Shown here: positions 1 to 8,293 of the stretch, one piece after another
Layout: every line of letters begins with the position of its first letter
Numbering within the stretch: position 1 is the first letter of the stretch
From: Alphaproteobacteria bacterium
GTDB taxonomy: Bacteria > Pseudomonadota > Alphaproteobacteria > SHVP01
DNA length: 29,855 nt
Direction of reading: 5' to 3'
Assembly (NCBI GenBank): GCA_009694165.1
Contig: SHVP01000022.1
Span: 1-29,855, forward strand
Notes under the pieces: generated by a model
Told to the model about the DNA's origin: nothing
Database searches by the model: none
The model's input: only the letters and a program-made list of their open reading frames with translations
Made by a program: the position numbers and the translations under genes

Positions 1-442
1 CCTCCAAAGTGCCCCAGAACTTGTACTCATCGCCACTACAGAAAAAGCGCAGCCGCTGAACCTTGCTGGTGTTCACGGTGTATTCGCGCTTCAGATTTTG
101 CCGATTCAGCTTGAAGTCGTAGCCGTAGACGAACGGCCCGACGAATTCGCCGTCATGAAAAAGATGAAGCGATTGCGGTGGCGCGAAGATATGGCCGCCG
201 TGGCGGGTACTCAGCTCGTAGGGCGCCAGGAACTCGCTGATCAGAATGGAGGCGCAGAGAACGCCGAGAATGACTCCGGAAATGACGGCAAGGCGATGGC
301 GGCGAAACTTCCACCACATCATCGTCCATTGCGATGCCATGAAGAAGCGCTCCTGCTCCGCCGTCATTTTTTCGACAACGTACGGGTCGAACGGTTCTCG
401 ACTCACATAGTGGTCGAGCGGCGGCAGCGAGCGATCGGTCAT
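1..442 (-). CDS. Peptide-type ABC transporter inner-membrane permease (OppC/DppC-like), partial
   Basis: This is the N-terminal 147 residues of a permease whose remainder lies beyond base 1. Its ATG (442-440) overlaps the TGA of the upstream permease gene as ATGA, so the two are translationally coupled. The reading frame stays open from 442 to the window edge. It starts with a soluble stretch (MTDRSLPPLDHY), then a basic patch (KFRRHRLA) and one hydrophobic helix at about residues 52-70. That is the layout of OppC/DppC/YejE permeases, which begin with a cytoplasmic tail and one helix before the periplasmic loop. Its partner would be the OppB-type protein at 439-1464. The family call rests on this short piece plus operon context. 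The conserved cytoplasmic EAA loop is not in the window. Confidence 0.82.
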   Translation of the reverse strand, partial: MTDRSLPPLDHYVSREPFDPYVVEKMTAEQERFFMASQWTMMWWKFRRHRLAVISGVILGVLCASILISEFLAPYELSTRHGGHIFAPPQSLHLFHDGEFVGPFVYGYDFKLNRQNLKREYTVNTSKVQRLRFFCSGDEYKFWGTLE

Positions 443-1464
443 CGCGTGCCTCCGGCGCCCAGGCGAATGCGCGGATCGAGCGTGGCCAGCGCGACGTCAG
501 ACAGAAACATGCCGATGACGATGAGAACCGCCAGCTGCATCAGGAACGATCCGGCGAGAAACTGATCCTGGGCCTGCAAGGCCTGCAGCAGCATCGGCCC
601 CGTGGTCGGCAGCGACAGCACGACCGAAACGATGGCGGCGCCGGAAATGACGTGTGGCAGGACGTTGCCGATATCGGCGATGAATGGGTTCAACGCCATG
701 CGCAGCGGGTATTTCACCAGCAGGCGGAAGTTGGACAGGCCCTTGGCCCGGCCGGTGACCACATATTGCTTTTGCAGCTCGTCGAGAAGATTTGCCCGCA
801 AGCGCCGGATCATGCCTGCAGTGCCCGAGGTGCCGATCACCACCACCGGCACCCACAAGTGTTCCAGGATCGACCCCATTTTGGCCAACGACCAGGGCTG
901 GCCGAGATAGCGCTCGTCCATCAACCCGCCGATCTCGGTGCCAAAATAGCGATTGGCGAGGTAGAGCAGCACCAGCGCCAGCAGGAAGCTGGGGGTGGCC
1001 AGACCGAGGAAGCCGACGAAGGTCAGGACATGGTCCCCCATCGAGTATTGTCGGACCGCGGAATAGACGCCGATCGGAAACGACACGATGTAGGTGAAGA
1101 TGATGGTCGTTACCGACACTAGTATGGTCAGCCACAGGCGTTCGCCGACCACCTCGCTGACCGGCATGTCGAACTCGAAGGAGTGCCCCATATACCCTTG
1201 CAGCATGCCGTGCATGCCATCGGGTCCCACCCACAGCCCGACCCAGACCAGATACTGCTCGAGAAACGGCCGATCGAGTCCGTACTGCTTGCGCATGAAA
1301 GCGATCTTGGCCAGCGCCGCTTGATCGCCCTGCGACTGTAGCTCGGCTATCTTGTTGGAAAGGTAGTCGCCCGGCGGCAGTTGGATGATGATGAAAATGA
1401 GGAAGCTGATCACCAGCAGGGTGGGGATCATGATCAGCAGCCGGCGAATCAGGTAGTTGAACAT
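439..1464 (-). CDS. Peptide-type ABC transporter inner-membrane permease (OppB/DppB/YejB-like)
   Basis: This 341-residue integral membrane protein is the first permease half of the importer. The N-terminus (MFNYLIRRLLIMIPTLLVIS) is the classic OppB/DppB opening helix, followed by a periplasmic loop containing LPPGD. Further hydrophobic segments lie at about 113-137, 150-172, 203-220, 262-285 and 303-330. The cytoplasmic EAA-type coupling loop is visible around residues 235-260 (VVTGRAKGLSNFRLLVKYPL) and contacts the ATPase. The loop after helix 1 is longer than in typical DppB (it includes AELQSQGDQAALAK), which resembles the YejB/microcin-C type. It lies 43 bases downstream of the binding-protein gene and overlaps the next permease by ATGA. 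Substrate specificity cannot be read from the sequence. Confidence 0.93.
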   Translation of the reverse strand: MFNYLIRRLLIMIPTLLVISFLIFIIIQLPPGDYLSNKIAELQSQGDQAALAKIAFMRKQYGLDRPFLEQYLVWVGLWVGPDGMHGMLQGYMGHSFEFDMPVSEVVGERLWLTILVSVTTIIFTYIVSFPIGVYSAVRQYSMGDHVLTFVGFLGLATPSFLLALVLLYLANRYFGTEIGGLMDERYLGQPWSLAKMGSILEHLWVPVVVIGTSGTAGMIRRLRANLLDELQKQYVVTGRAKGLSNFRLLVKYPLRMALNPFIADIGNVLPHVISGAAIVSVVLSLPTTGPMLLQALQAQDQFLAGSFLMQLAVLIVIGMFLSDVALATLDPRIRLGAGGTR

Positions 1465-1507
1465 GACTTACCGATCGCTTCCCACGGTCGGGTCCCTCGG
1501 TACCGAA

Positions 1508-3418
1508 CTAGCGGTCGAACCAGAACGTGTCCGGCCGATAGACCCCGAAATAGGCGCCGGGGTCCCATGAGTACATGGCTTCCTTGGGAACGTTGCGCAG
1601 CGAGTTCCGCACGATAACTGGCTGCTGGACGCCGCTGACGATGCCGATCGTCAAGACCTGATCGGCGTGAATGGCCAGCATCTCATGCCAAATCTTTTCA
1701 CGGTCTTTGATCGACTGGGTGTTGTTCCAGGCGTCGTTGAGCTGCATTAGCTTAATACCGAAATCCACATCGGGCTTTTCGCCGGAGGTGCCCTTGGTCT
1801 CGTAGAATTGGCCCCACTTCGGCCACTGGTAGGCCTGCTGTGAGGTGGGGGCGAGCTCGATCGGGCTAAAATCGGCCGCCGGCCGACCGTTCCCCAGACC
1901 GGTCCAGACCGACATTTGGGTTTCGCCGGCGAAGATGCGATTGCGAAATACTTCGCGCTGCGACGACTTAATGAACAGATTGATCCCGATCTTGGCCCAG
2001 GTGTCCTTGACCAGCTGCAGAACGTCGGTCTCCTCCTCGTTCTCGCCGGCGGTTTCGATGATGATCTCCATCGGACGACCGGCGGGAAGAAGGCGAACGC
2101 CGTCGGCGGTCTTCTTGGTGAGCCCCATCTCGTCGAGCAGGCGATTGGCCTGCCGCAGGTCGAAGTTGATCCACTTCTTTTGATACTCGTCTTTGAACAG
2201 CGGGCTTTCCGGCAGCACGGTGTTGGCCGACTCGATGGCCAGGCCAAAGTAGAGCGACTGGTTGATCAGGCCGCGATCGATCGCCAAAGAGAGGGCGCGG
2301 CGAAACCGCACGTCGCGGAATATCTTGCGCCACTCCGGGTCGTTGATATTGAGGTTGGGAAACAGGGTGAGGTGCGATCCCTTCGCTTCGCGCCACAGGT
2401 AGATCTGGTAGTTGTTGCGCTTCTCGCCTTCCTTCAGGAACGGGTAGTTCGACAGCTGAATGCCCCGTGCCTGCAGGTCAACCTCACCGGCGCCGGTCTT
2501 GGCGGCGATGAGCTGCGGCGAGGCCTGCGCCATGATGACCCGGTCGATGTAGGGGAGTTGCCGACCGGCTTCGTCAACGCGATGAAAGTAGGGGTTGCGA
2601 TCAAAGCGGAAACGCGTTGCCGGCGGCTTGGTGATATTCACCCATGGCTGCAGTGTCGGCAATTCCGGATTATCAAACTCGTAGAGGTTGTCCTGCTTGT
2701 TGTGGGCTGTTGCCCAGTTGCGCACGCCGCCGACCCGTTCGTTGAGTTCGGCCTCGCTCGCATATTTGGCGTGGAACTTTCTGAGGTAGTGGGCCGGGCG
2801 GAAAACGAAGAGGGGCGACGCGCCGGCCATGCGCGGCATAAAGAAGGTGTTGGGCTTGGACCAGGTGAAGCGAACGGTCGTTTCGTTGATGACCTGGAAC
2901 TTCGGCGCTTCGCCGTCGACCAGCATCTCGATCGGCACTCCCGTCGGCGACAGATACTTGTTGTTGGCGACGTCTTCCCACCAATAGCGGAAGTCCTCGA
3001 CGGTGAACGGGTGGCCGTCCGACCATTTGTGGCCGGGCCGCAAATGGAAAGTGAAGTCGCGTTCGTCCTTGACCTCGAATCGTTCCAGCAGGTCCGGCTC
3101 GAGCTCGAGCTTCTCGTTATAGGCGACCAAGCGGGCATAGCCATACACGACCATCAACCTGACTTCCCGCGAGCGGCCGATCAGCATGCGCAACTCGCCG
3201 CCGTGCTTGCCGGCGGCCCGCTCGCCGCCGAACTTGGCGATTGCCGGGGTTTTGGGCAGACGCTGGTCGATCGCGGGCAGTTTGCCGGCCTTGACCAGTT
3301 CCTCCAGCATTGGCGGTTCGATGAAGGCTGCCGCCGGAGGGGCGGCGGCCCCGGTCACCGCGGCCAAAACGAACGTGGCCGCGGCCAAAAGCACAGCTTG
3401 ACGCCACGCTCCCTTCAT
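1508..3418 (-). CDS. Periplasmic substrate-binding protein of a peptide-type ABC importer (SBP family 5)
   Basis: This is a 636-residue exported binding protein. The ATG at 3418-3416 overlaps the TGA of the ATPase gene (ATGA). An upstream in-frame start near 3526 is rejected because it would place 36 non-signal residues before an obvious Sec signal peptide ([20 protein letters not shown], then an Ala-rich stretch to about residue 31). Family-5 landmarks are the HGGELRM entry strand, FHLRPGHKWSDGHPFT, and the RFRRALSLAIDR motif that precedes the second lobe. It is longer than DppA (about 535 residues) and nearer the large YejA-like group. Expected ligands are oligopeptides or peptide-like molecules, but family 5 also binds sugars and opines. 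Its cotranscription with glycan genes makes a glycopeptide or muropeptide ligand worth considering, as inference only. Confidence 0.92.
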   Translation of the reverse strand: MKGAWRQAVLLAAATFVLAAVTGAAAPPAAAFIEPPMLEELVKAGKLPAIDQRLPKTPAIAKFGGERAAGKHGGELRMLIGRSREVRLMVVYGYARLVAYNEKLELEPDLLERFEVKDERDFTFHLRPGHKWSDGHPFTVEDFRYWWEDVANNKYLSPTGVPIEMLVDGEAPKFQVINETTVRFTWSKPNTFFMPRMAGASPLFVFRPAHYLRKFHAKYASEAELNERVGGVRNWATAHNKQDNLYEFDNPELPTLQPWVNITKPPATRFRFDRNPYFHRVDEAGRQLPYIDRVIMAQASPQLIAAKTGAGEVDLQARGIQLSNYPFLKEGEKRNNYQIYLWREAKGSHLTLFPNLNINDPEWRKIFRDVRFRRALSLAIDRGLINQSLYFGLAIESANTVLPESPLFKDEYQKKWINFDLRQANRLLDEMGLTKKTADGVRLLPAGRPMEIIIETAGENEEETDVLQLVKDTWAKIGINLFIKSSQREVFRNRIFAGETQMSVWTGLGNGRPAADFSPIELAPTSQQAYQWPKWGQFYETKGTSGEKPDVDFGIKLMQLNDAWNNTQSIKDREKIWHEMLAIHADQVLTIGIVSGVQQPVIVRNSLRNVPKEAMYSWDPGAYFGVYRPDTFWFDR

Positions 3419-5295
3419 GTGCGGTCCTCCCGTTTGTCGTTGTCGGCCATACGCACGAAATGGCCGCCTCCCAAATCGACCATATGGGACGGCACCGACC
3501 CGTTCAAGGTGAACGGGTCGGGCCAAGCCCCTGGGTCGGACGCCTTGCCGTCCATCAGCGCTCGCAAGTCGAGTCGCGTGTCCGGATTGGGATCGGGCAC
3601 CGCGGCGAGCAATGCCTTGCTATAGGGGTGCGCCGGGTTGCGAAAGAACTCGCCCCGCGGCGCTGTCTCGACAACATGCCCTGCGCACATCACCACCAGG
3701 TGATCGGCCATGTAATCGACCACCGCAAGGTTGTGCGAAATGAACAGGTAGGTAAGGCCGAGTTCCTTCTTGAGGTCTTTCAGCAGGTTCAGCACCTGCG
3801 CTTGGATCGATACGTCGAGCGCCGACACCGGCTCGTCGCAGATGAGCAAGTCCGGCTGCAGCGCCAAGGCCCTGGCGATGCCGATGCGCTGGCGCTGGCC
3901 GCCGGAGAAGCTGTGCGGGTAACGGCGAAGAAAGTGGGCGTTGAGTCCGACCAGTTCCATCAGCTCGCGTACGCGCTCGATGCGCTCTTCGTTGGAGCCG
4001 ACGTCATGAATGATCAGCGGCTCGCTGAGGATCTGCCCAACCGTCATGCGTGGATTGAGCGAGCTATAGGGGTCTTGAAAGATGTACTGGATGCGCCGCC
4101 GAAAGGAGAGCGTTTGTTCGGGGGCGAGGTGCAGAACGTCAAGTTGCTGGCCGCGATTATTGAACGTCACCTCGCCCGAATCGGCCGATAGCGCCCGCAT
4201 GATGATCTTGCTGGTGGTGGTCTTGCCGCAGCCCGATTCGCCCACCAGCCCGACGCAACTGCCGCGCGGGACATCGAAGCTCACGTTGTCGAGCGCCCGC
4301 ACGGCGCTAGCCTTGCCGGCGCCGAACAGCGATCGCTTGCGGGTGCGGAATGACTTGCACAGATCGCGCACGCGCAACAGCGGGCCGGCCGTGCTGGCGC
4401 CTTCGGGCCAGGGTGCTTTCTGTTTCAGCAGACTGCCGGGCTGCGCTTTGATCTCGCGAATCGGCACCAGGCGTTCCTCGCCCATGTTGAAGCGTGGAAC
4501 CGCCTTTAACAGAGCCTTCAGGTAGGGGTGCTCGGCGCGCCGGAAAATATGATCGAGCGTTCCCTGCTCCATCACCTTGCCGTGATACATAACGACGATT
4601 TCGTCAGCCATGTTGGCGACCACGCCGAGATCGTGGGTGATCATCAGGATCGCCATGCCCAACTTCTGCTGCAGGTCCTTCATCAGCTGCAGAATCTGCG
4701 CCTGGATGGTGACGTCGAGGGCCGTCGTCGGTTCATCGGCGATCAGGATGGCCGGCCGGCAGACCAGCGCCATGGCGATCATCGCCCGCTGACGCAAGCC
4801 GCCCGACAATTCGAAGGGATAGGTGTGAACGGCGCGCTCCGGATTGGGAAAGCCGACCAGGCGCAACATGTCGACGGTGGCATCGTGCACCGCCTTGGGG
4901 TTGTCGCTAATGTGGAGCCTGAACGATTCGCCGATCTGATTGCCGATGGTATGCAGCGGCGACAACGACGTCATCGGCTCCTGAAAGATGATCGAGATGC
5001 GGCCGCCGCGGATCGTCCGCATCGCCTGGGCGTCGGCATCCAACTTGGCGATGTCTACTGGTCCGGCACCATCGGTTTCATAGAACAAGATCTCGCCGCC
5101 GGCAATGTGCCCGGCGCGGGGCAGGATGCGCATCACCGATTGCGAGACGACCGACTTGCCTGACCCAGACTCGCCCACGAGGGCGACGGTCTTGCCGCGC
5201 GGGACACGGAACGATATGCCGCGCACGGCTTCGATCCGCCCCTCGGGGGCGTGAAATTCGACCTGCAGATTTTTGACGTCGAGAACGTTGCTCAT
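3415..5295 (-). CDS. Fused double ATPase of a peptide-type ABC importer (DppD-DppF / YejF / GsiA type)
   Basis: This 626-residue cytoplasmic protein joins two complete nucleotide-binding domains. Domain 1 has Walker A GESGSGKS at 42-49, signature LSGGL near 163 and Walker B LIADEP near 184. Domain 2 has Walker [10 protein letters not shown] at 352-360, signature FSGGQRQR near 463 and Walker B LICDEP near 484. Both domains end with the HPYxKALL element typical of oligopeptide transporters, which cap an OppD/OppF-like tail. The start at 5295 ([14 protein letters not shown]) fits the family. Upstream in-frame codons reach 5421 but overlap the preceding gene and look unrelated. It starts 22 bases after the small membrane-protein gene, so it probably shares the glycosyltransferase operon transcript. 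All catalytic residues are present, unlike in the exporter at 12116. Confidence 0.95.
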   Translation of the reverse strand: MSNVLDVKNLQVEFHAPEGRIEAVRGISFRVPRGKTVALVGESGSGKSVVSQSVMRILPRAGHIAGGEILFYETDGAGPVDIAKLDADAQAMRTIRGGRISIIFQEPMTSLSPLHTIGNQIGESFRLHISDNPKAVHDATVDMLRLVGFPNPERAVHTYPFELSGGLRQRAMIAMALVCRPAILIADEPTTALDVTIQAQILQLMKDLQQKLGMAILMITHDLGVVANMADEIVVMYHGKVMEQGTLDHIFRRAEHPYLKALLKAVPRFNMGEERLVPIREIKAQPGSLLKQKAPWPEGASTAGPLLRVRDLCKSFRTRKRSLFGAGKASAVRALDNVSFDVPRGSCVGLVGESGCGKTTTSKIIMRALSADSGEVTFNNRGQQLDVLHLAPEQTLSFRRRIQYIFQDPYSSLNPRMTVGQILSEPLIIHDVGSNEERIERVRELMELVGLNAHFLRRYPHSFSGGQRQRIGIARALALQPDLLICDEPVSALDVSIQAQVLNLLKDLKKELGLTYLFISHNLAVVDYMADHLVVMCAGHVVETAPRGEFFRNPAHPYSKALLAAVPDPNPDTRLDLRALMDGKASDPGAWPDPFTLNGSVPSHMVDLGGGHFVRMADNDKREDRT

Positions 5296-5317
5296 GGTTC
5301 GCTCGGCACCCATCGAA

Positions 5318-5797
5318 TCAAGGCACCGAGATGCCCAAGGACTGAAGATTGCTGCGGGTCGGGGCGGTGACGCTGACGCCGCGGCCAAGCGCCTCGTGAG
5401 TCGTACGGCGGGCGATCGCATTGAATCCCGCGATCGAGGATTCGATGCGAATGTGGCGCTGTCGTCCGGACAGCCGCAGCAACAGCCAACCCGCTTCGCG
5501 GTCGCGACGGGTGGAATAGTAGCGCAGTTGGAGGTCCGTCAGGTCGTTCCAGGCCAGGAACCGGCCAAACCAGCCGCCGACTCGGACGCCAGTATCCGAC
5601 AATTCGATGACCCGCGTATGACGGACGAGCGACCTTGCGGCAAACACCAGAAACAGCACGGCTAACCCTGCGAAAACGACCTCGCACACGGGAGCGAGGC
5701 CGGCCAAGAATAGCGGGCCCGCCGTGAGGAGCAAGCCAACAACGGCCCGCGCGTCGTCGGCCAAAAGTGTCCGCAGCGGATAGGCGTGGCGCGTCAT
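5318..5797 (-). CDS. Small membrane protein with bacterial PH-like domain
   Basis: This 159-residue protein starts with an ATG (5797-5795) overlapping the TGA of the deacetylase gene. Two closely spaced hydrophobic helices (about residues 18-36 and 38-55) are followed by a basic turn (RSLVRHTR) and a beta-rich C-terminal segment: a strand around VIELSDTGVRV, FLAWNDLTDLQLRYY with the typical W-x-D-L pattern, then WLLLRLSG. This two-helix plus PH-like layout matches the DUF304/YdbT-type bacterial PH families, whose function is mostly unknown. The layout is what I see; the fold assignment is inferred. Its place between the deacetylase and the importer ATPase suggests an accessory role at the inner membrane. 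The C-terminal 25 residues show no recognisable motif. Confidence 0.72.
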   Translation of the reverse strand: MTRHAYPLRTLLADDARAVVGLLLTAGPLFLAGLAPVCEVVFAGLAVLFLVFAARSLVRHTRVIELSDTGVRVGGWFGRFLAWNDLTDLQLRYYSTRRDREAGWLLLRLSGRQRHIRIESSIAGFNAIARRTTHEALGRGVSVTAPTRSNLQSLGISVP

Positions 5798-6582
5798 GAC
5801 CCAACGGGAAACAAAGTCCGCGCACCCAGCCAGCAACCGCCCAATTCGGCGGTCACGGCGAACAGTCGATCGAGGAACGCCCACGCCGCATCGTCGAGCA
5901 CGCGATGGTGCGTCAGCAAACCCGTGCACTCGTCTGATTCGTCCCCTTGCCGCCGACGCAGGTGTTGCACCAGCGCCGCCAGGGTCGCCTCCTCGCCACG
6001 GAAGCGACGACCCCGCCAGTCGATTATATCGATGTGGGCATCGCGAACTGTGACTCCGGTCACTGCAGGCCGTTGACGAGGTCCCTTGGCGGACAGACCC
6101 GTAAAGCCGCATTCCGCCAGGTGCGTGGCCATCCGCTCGTCCAGGCGGTTCCACGGCGGCACCAGGACGGGCAAAAGGGCGTCGCCAAAGAGCGCCCGTG
6201 CCGTTGTCAACGCGCGGCGCAGGTCGTCGCGCATCGCGGCAAGCGGGCGATGCGGGCCGAACTCTGATTTCTTCTCGTCGGCGGGGGCATGGTTGTCGTG
6301 GTTGAGGCCGTGAACAAGCAGCGTGCTGTCCGCAGCGAGGCCCGCCAGCGCTCCCGGCAGGCTTGGCAGGCAGCGACCAGGAATCGCCGCCAGGGCCACA
6401 GGCACGGCGTGTGTGTGACAAAGGTCGAGGAGTCGTCCCAAGGGTGGCGACATTGCCTCGGTGTCGTCGTCGCGCAACCAGAAGCTGGGCTGGCGGCGGT
6501 GGTCCCGCCACCGGCGCAGCTCGCCCTCGAGCTCCCGCCAGGCGGCGCGCTCTACCACGGCACTGTCCCCGCCCATTGGCAC
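5794..6582 (-). CDS. NodB-fold polysaccharide deacetylase-like protein
   Basis: This is a protein of about 262 residues. It shows the deacetylase landmarks in order: an acidic motif DDD at 38-40 (WLRDDDTE), a metal-site histidine motif HGLNHDNH at 91-98, PPWNR at 142-146 in place of the usual RxPxG, and the distal LLTHH at 222-226. Family knowledge predicts metal-dependent removal of an acyl group from an amino sugar. No signal peptide is visible, so it may act on a cytoplasmic glycan or lipid-linked intermediate made by the adjacent glycosyltransferases. The start is uncertain. An ATG at 6582 overlaps the previous gene by 31 bases, whereas a GTG at 6558 overlaps its TAG directly and has GGGGA seven bases upstream, giving 254 residues. 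The gene is coupled to the next one by ATGA. Confidence 0.88.
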   Translation of the reverse strand: MPMGGDSAVVERAAWRELEGELRRWRDHRRQPSFWLRDDDTEAMSPPLGRLLDLCHTHAVPVALAAIPGRCLPSLPGALAGLAADSTLLVHGLNHDNHAPADEKKSEFGPHRPLAAMRDDLRRALTTARALFGDALLPVLVPPWNRLDERMATHLAECGFTGLSAKGPRQRPAVTGVTVRDAHIDIIDWRGRRFRGEEATLAALVQHLRRRQGDESDECTGLLTHHRVLDDAAWAFLDRLFAVTAELGGCWLGARTLFPVGS

Positions 6583-7712
6583 ACCAGCGCCGCGGTCAGC
6601 GCGTCCCCGCGGGTGGCCAGGGTCTGGTTGCCGGGCCCGGGCTTGGCATGGGCGCGGTCGACCGCGGCGGCCAGCGTTGCCGGCGTCAGCGCTGTTTCGT
6701 CGACGATCTCAAGCGATGTGCGTCCTGCCAGCGCGCGCACGCGCACGGTTTGTTCGGTCTCAATACCGCCCGCGTAGGGCACGATGACCGCACGTACCCG
6801 GGCCTCGAGCGTTTCCATGACGGTGTTGTAGCCGCCCTGACTGATCGACAACTCGGCGTTGGCCAGTAGTGCCGGAAAGTCCTTGCGCCCGCGCTCGACG
6901 ACGATATCGTCGCTGGCGGCCAGCCGCTCAAGCCGCCCGTAATCCGCGTCGGGCAGGTGGACGCCGACCAGGATTCGCCAACGTCGGTCGGCGAGTTGTG
7001 ACTGCGCCCGCGCGGCGATGGCGGTTTCGAGCAGTTGGACGCCGACCGCGCCGCCGCCCGCGGAAACGATCACCTCGCCTGCGCCTTGGCCGACATTCGT
7101 GGGGCCTCGGCCGCTGCGATCGACGACGTAGCCGGTGTAGCGAATCTTATTGGCGATCGCGTTCGCCAGGGGGAATGTCGCTGCGAAAGAAATGAAGGCC
7201 GGATCGCCGTGGACGAGGACATAGTCGACGTAACGATCGACCAATGCGCGCATCTCCTCGTTGCGTTCCGGCTTGTGTTGGCCGACGAGAATGTCGCGCA
7301 CCGACGAGACGATTCGCGGTCGTGCCCGTGCGGTCGTCGCAGCGTCGAGCAGCGGCACCAACTCGAATCGCATTTGCCGCCGGCCAAAGGGAAACAGCTC
7401 AAGTGCGACGACGTGCGGTCGTACGCGCGCAAAGATGTCGACCAGCAACTCCCTGCGGCGCTGACGCCAGGCGTCGTCGATGGGGGCATCGTTTTCGTCG
7501 ACCAGCTTCTTGAAGTAGAGGTCGGTCGCCCGCGTCCCCGGCAGTTGGATCAAAGTGGCGGCGCCTAGGTCGAGGCCGGGAACGGCCATGCCGCCCGAGA
7601 CCACCGTCACCCCGAGCCCCTGGGCCGCCATGGCGCGGGCAATCGTTGCCGCCCGCTTCAGATGCCCGATTCCCAGAAGATGTTGCACGTAGAAGAGGAC
7701 GCGGCGACTCAT
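6552..7712 (-). CDS. GT-B glycosyltransferase, MurG/COG4671-like
   Basis: This is a 386-residue putative cytoplasmic or membrane-peripheral glycosyltransferase. The N-terminus has a nucleotide-fold start VLFYVQHLLGIGHLKRA, in which GIGHLKR is the acceptor-side glycine loop. The C-terminal half has a strand-loop SAGGGAVG near residue 217 and the donor-site signature SISQGGYNTVMETLE, with IVPYAGGIETEQ following, as in MurG and family-28 enzymes. The same two signatures occur in the first gene of the operon (10708-11967), so the two are distant paralogues. The donor is probably a UDP- or other nucleotide-sugar; the acceptor is unknown. Its ATG overlaps the histidine phosphatase TGA. No transmembrane segment is evident. 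Confidence 0.88.
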   Translation of the reverse strand: MSRRVLFYVQHLLGIGHLKRAATIARAMAAQGLGVTVVSGGMAVPGLDLGAATLIQLPGTRATDLYFKKLVDENDAPIDDAWRQRRRELLVDIFARVRPHVVALELFPFGRRQMRFELVPLLDAATTARARPRIVSSVRDILVGQHKPERNEEMRALVDRYVDYVLVHGDPAFISFAATFPLANAIANKIRYTGYVVDRSGRGPTNVGQGAGEVIVSAGGGAVGVQLLETAIAARAQSQLADRRWRILVGVHLPDADYGRLERLAASDDIVVERGRKDFPALLANAELSISQGGYNTVMETLEARVRAVIVPYAGGIETEQTVRVRALAGRTSLEIVDETALTPATLAAAVDRAHAKPGPGNQTLATRGDALTAALVCQWAGTVPW

Positions 7713-8293
7713 GGCAGCAGCGACACGTTCATGGCGACGCGATCCAGCCGGCCATCGGCCGCCACGTCGAAGACGTGCAGCGCCGCCGCCGCCAGCTTGA
7801 CCGGCGGCTTGCCGAGCATGTTCCAGGCGAAGGCCTTGGCCATCAACACCCGCAGCACGCCGCGATGGGCGACGGCCACCACCCGTTCACCGGCCGCCGC
7901 CACCGAAGCCAACCAGGAGTCCAGGCGCTGCCCGACGTCGCGCGGGCTTTCGCCGCCCGGCGGTCGAAAGTCGAGCCCGCGCCCCTCATTGGCCGCCATT
8001 TCTGGTCCCAACTCGGCGCGCAGTTCGGCCAGGGAGCGCCCCTCCCATTCGCCCCACGCCATTTCGATTAAGCGGGGTTCGATGCGGGCGCGGCCGAACA
8101 GCAGCAAAGCGGTTTCGTGGGTGCGCCGGAGCGGGCTCGCCACGACGGGCAGACCGCTCCATTCGGAGGGAACACGCCAGCGCGCGACGTCGGCCCGTCC
8201 TGCCGGGCTCAGTGGCACGTCGGTGCGACCCTGGTTGAGGTTCGCTTCGTTCCAGGCGGTCGGTCCGTGACGGATGACGGCGAACTGGGTCAC
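7709..8293 (-). CDS. Histidine phosphatase family protein (phosphoglycerate-mutase-like)
   Basis: This 194-residue protein has the RHG motif at residues 8-10 (nucleophile His9), a second arginine region SPLRRTHETA, the acid residue in MAWGEWEGRS, and the second catalytic histidine in VVAVAHRGVLRVL. This is a complete small-type histidine phosphatase, near the CobC/GpmB group. Substrates in this family range from sugar phosphates to nucleotide precursors and cannot be told from sequence. Inside a glycosyltransferase operon it might dephosphorylate a sugar-phosphate or glycan phosphate. It is coupled at both ends by ATGA overlaps (8290-8293 and 7709-7712), which argues for a dedicated role rather than chance neighbourhood. 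Confidence 0.92.
   Translation of the reverse strand: MTQFAVIRHGPTAWNEANLNQGRTDVPLSPAGRADVARWRVPSEWSGLPVVASPLRRTHETALLLFGRARIEPRLIEMAWGEWEGRSLAELRAELGPEMAANEGRGLDFRPPGGESPRDVGQRLDSWLASVAAAGERVVAVAHRGVLRVLMAKAFAWNMLGKPPVKLAAAALHVFDVAADGRLDRVAMNVSLLP

Noticed and set aside
1916..3625. Plus-strand open frame of 569 codons
   Set aside because: It lies opposite the binding-protein gene, has no family motif, and arises from the GC-rich third-position bias of the real minus-strand gene.
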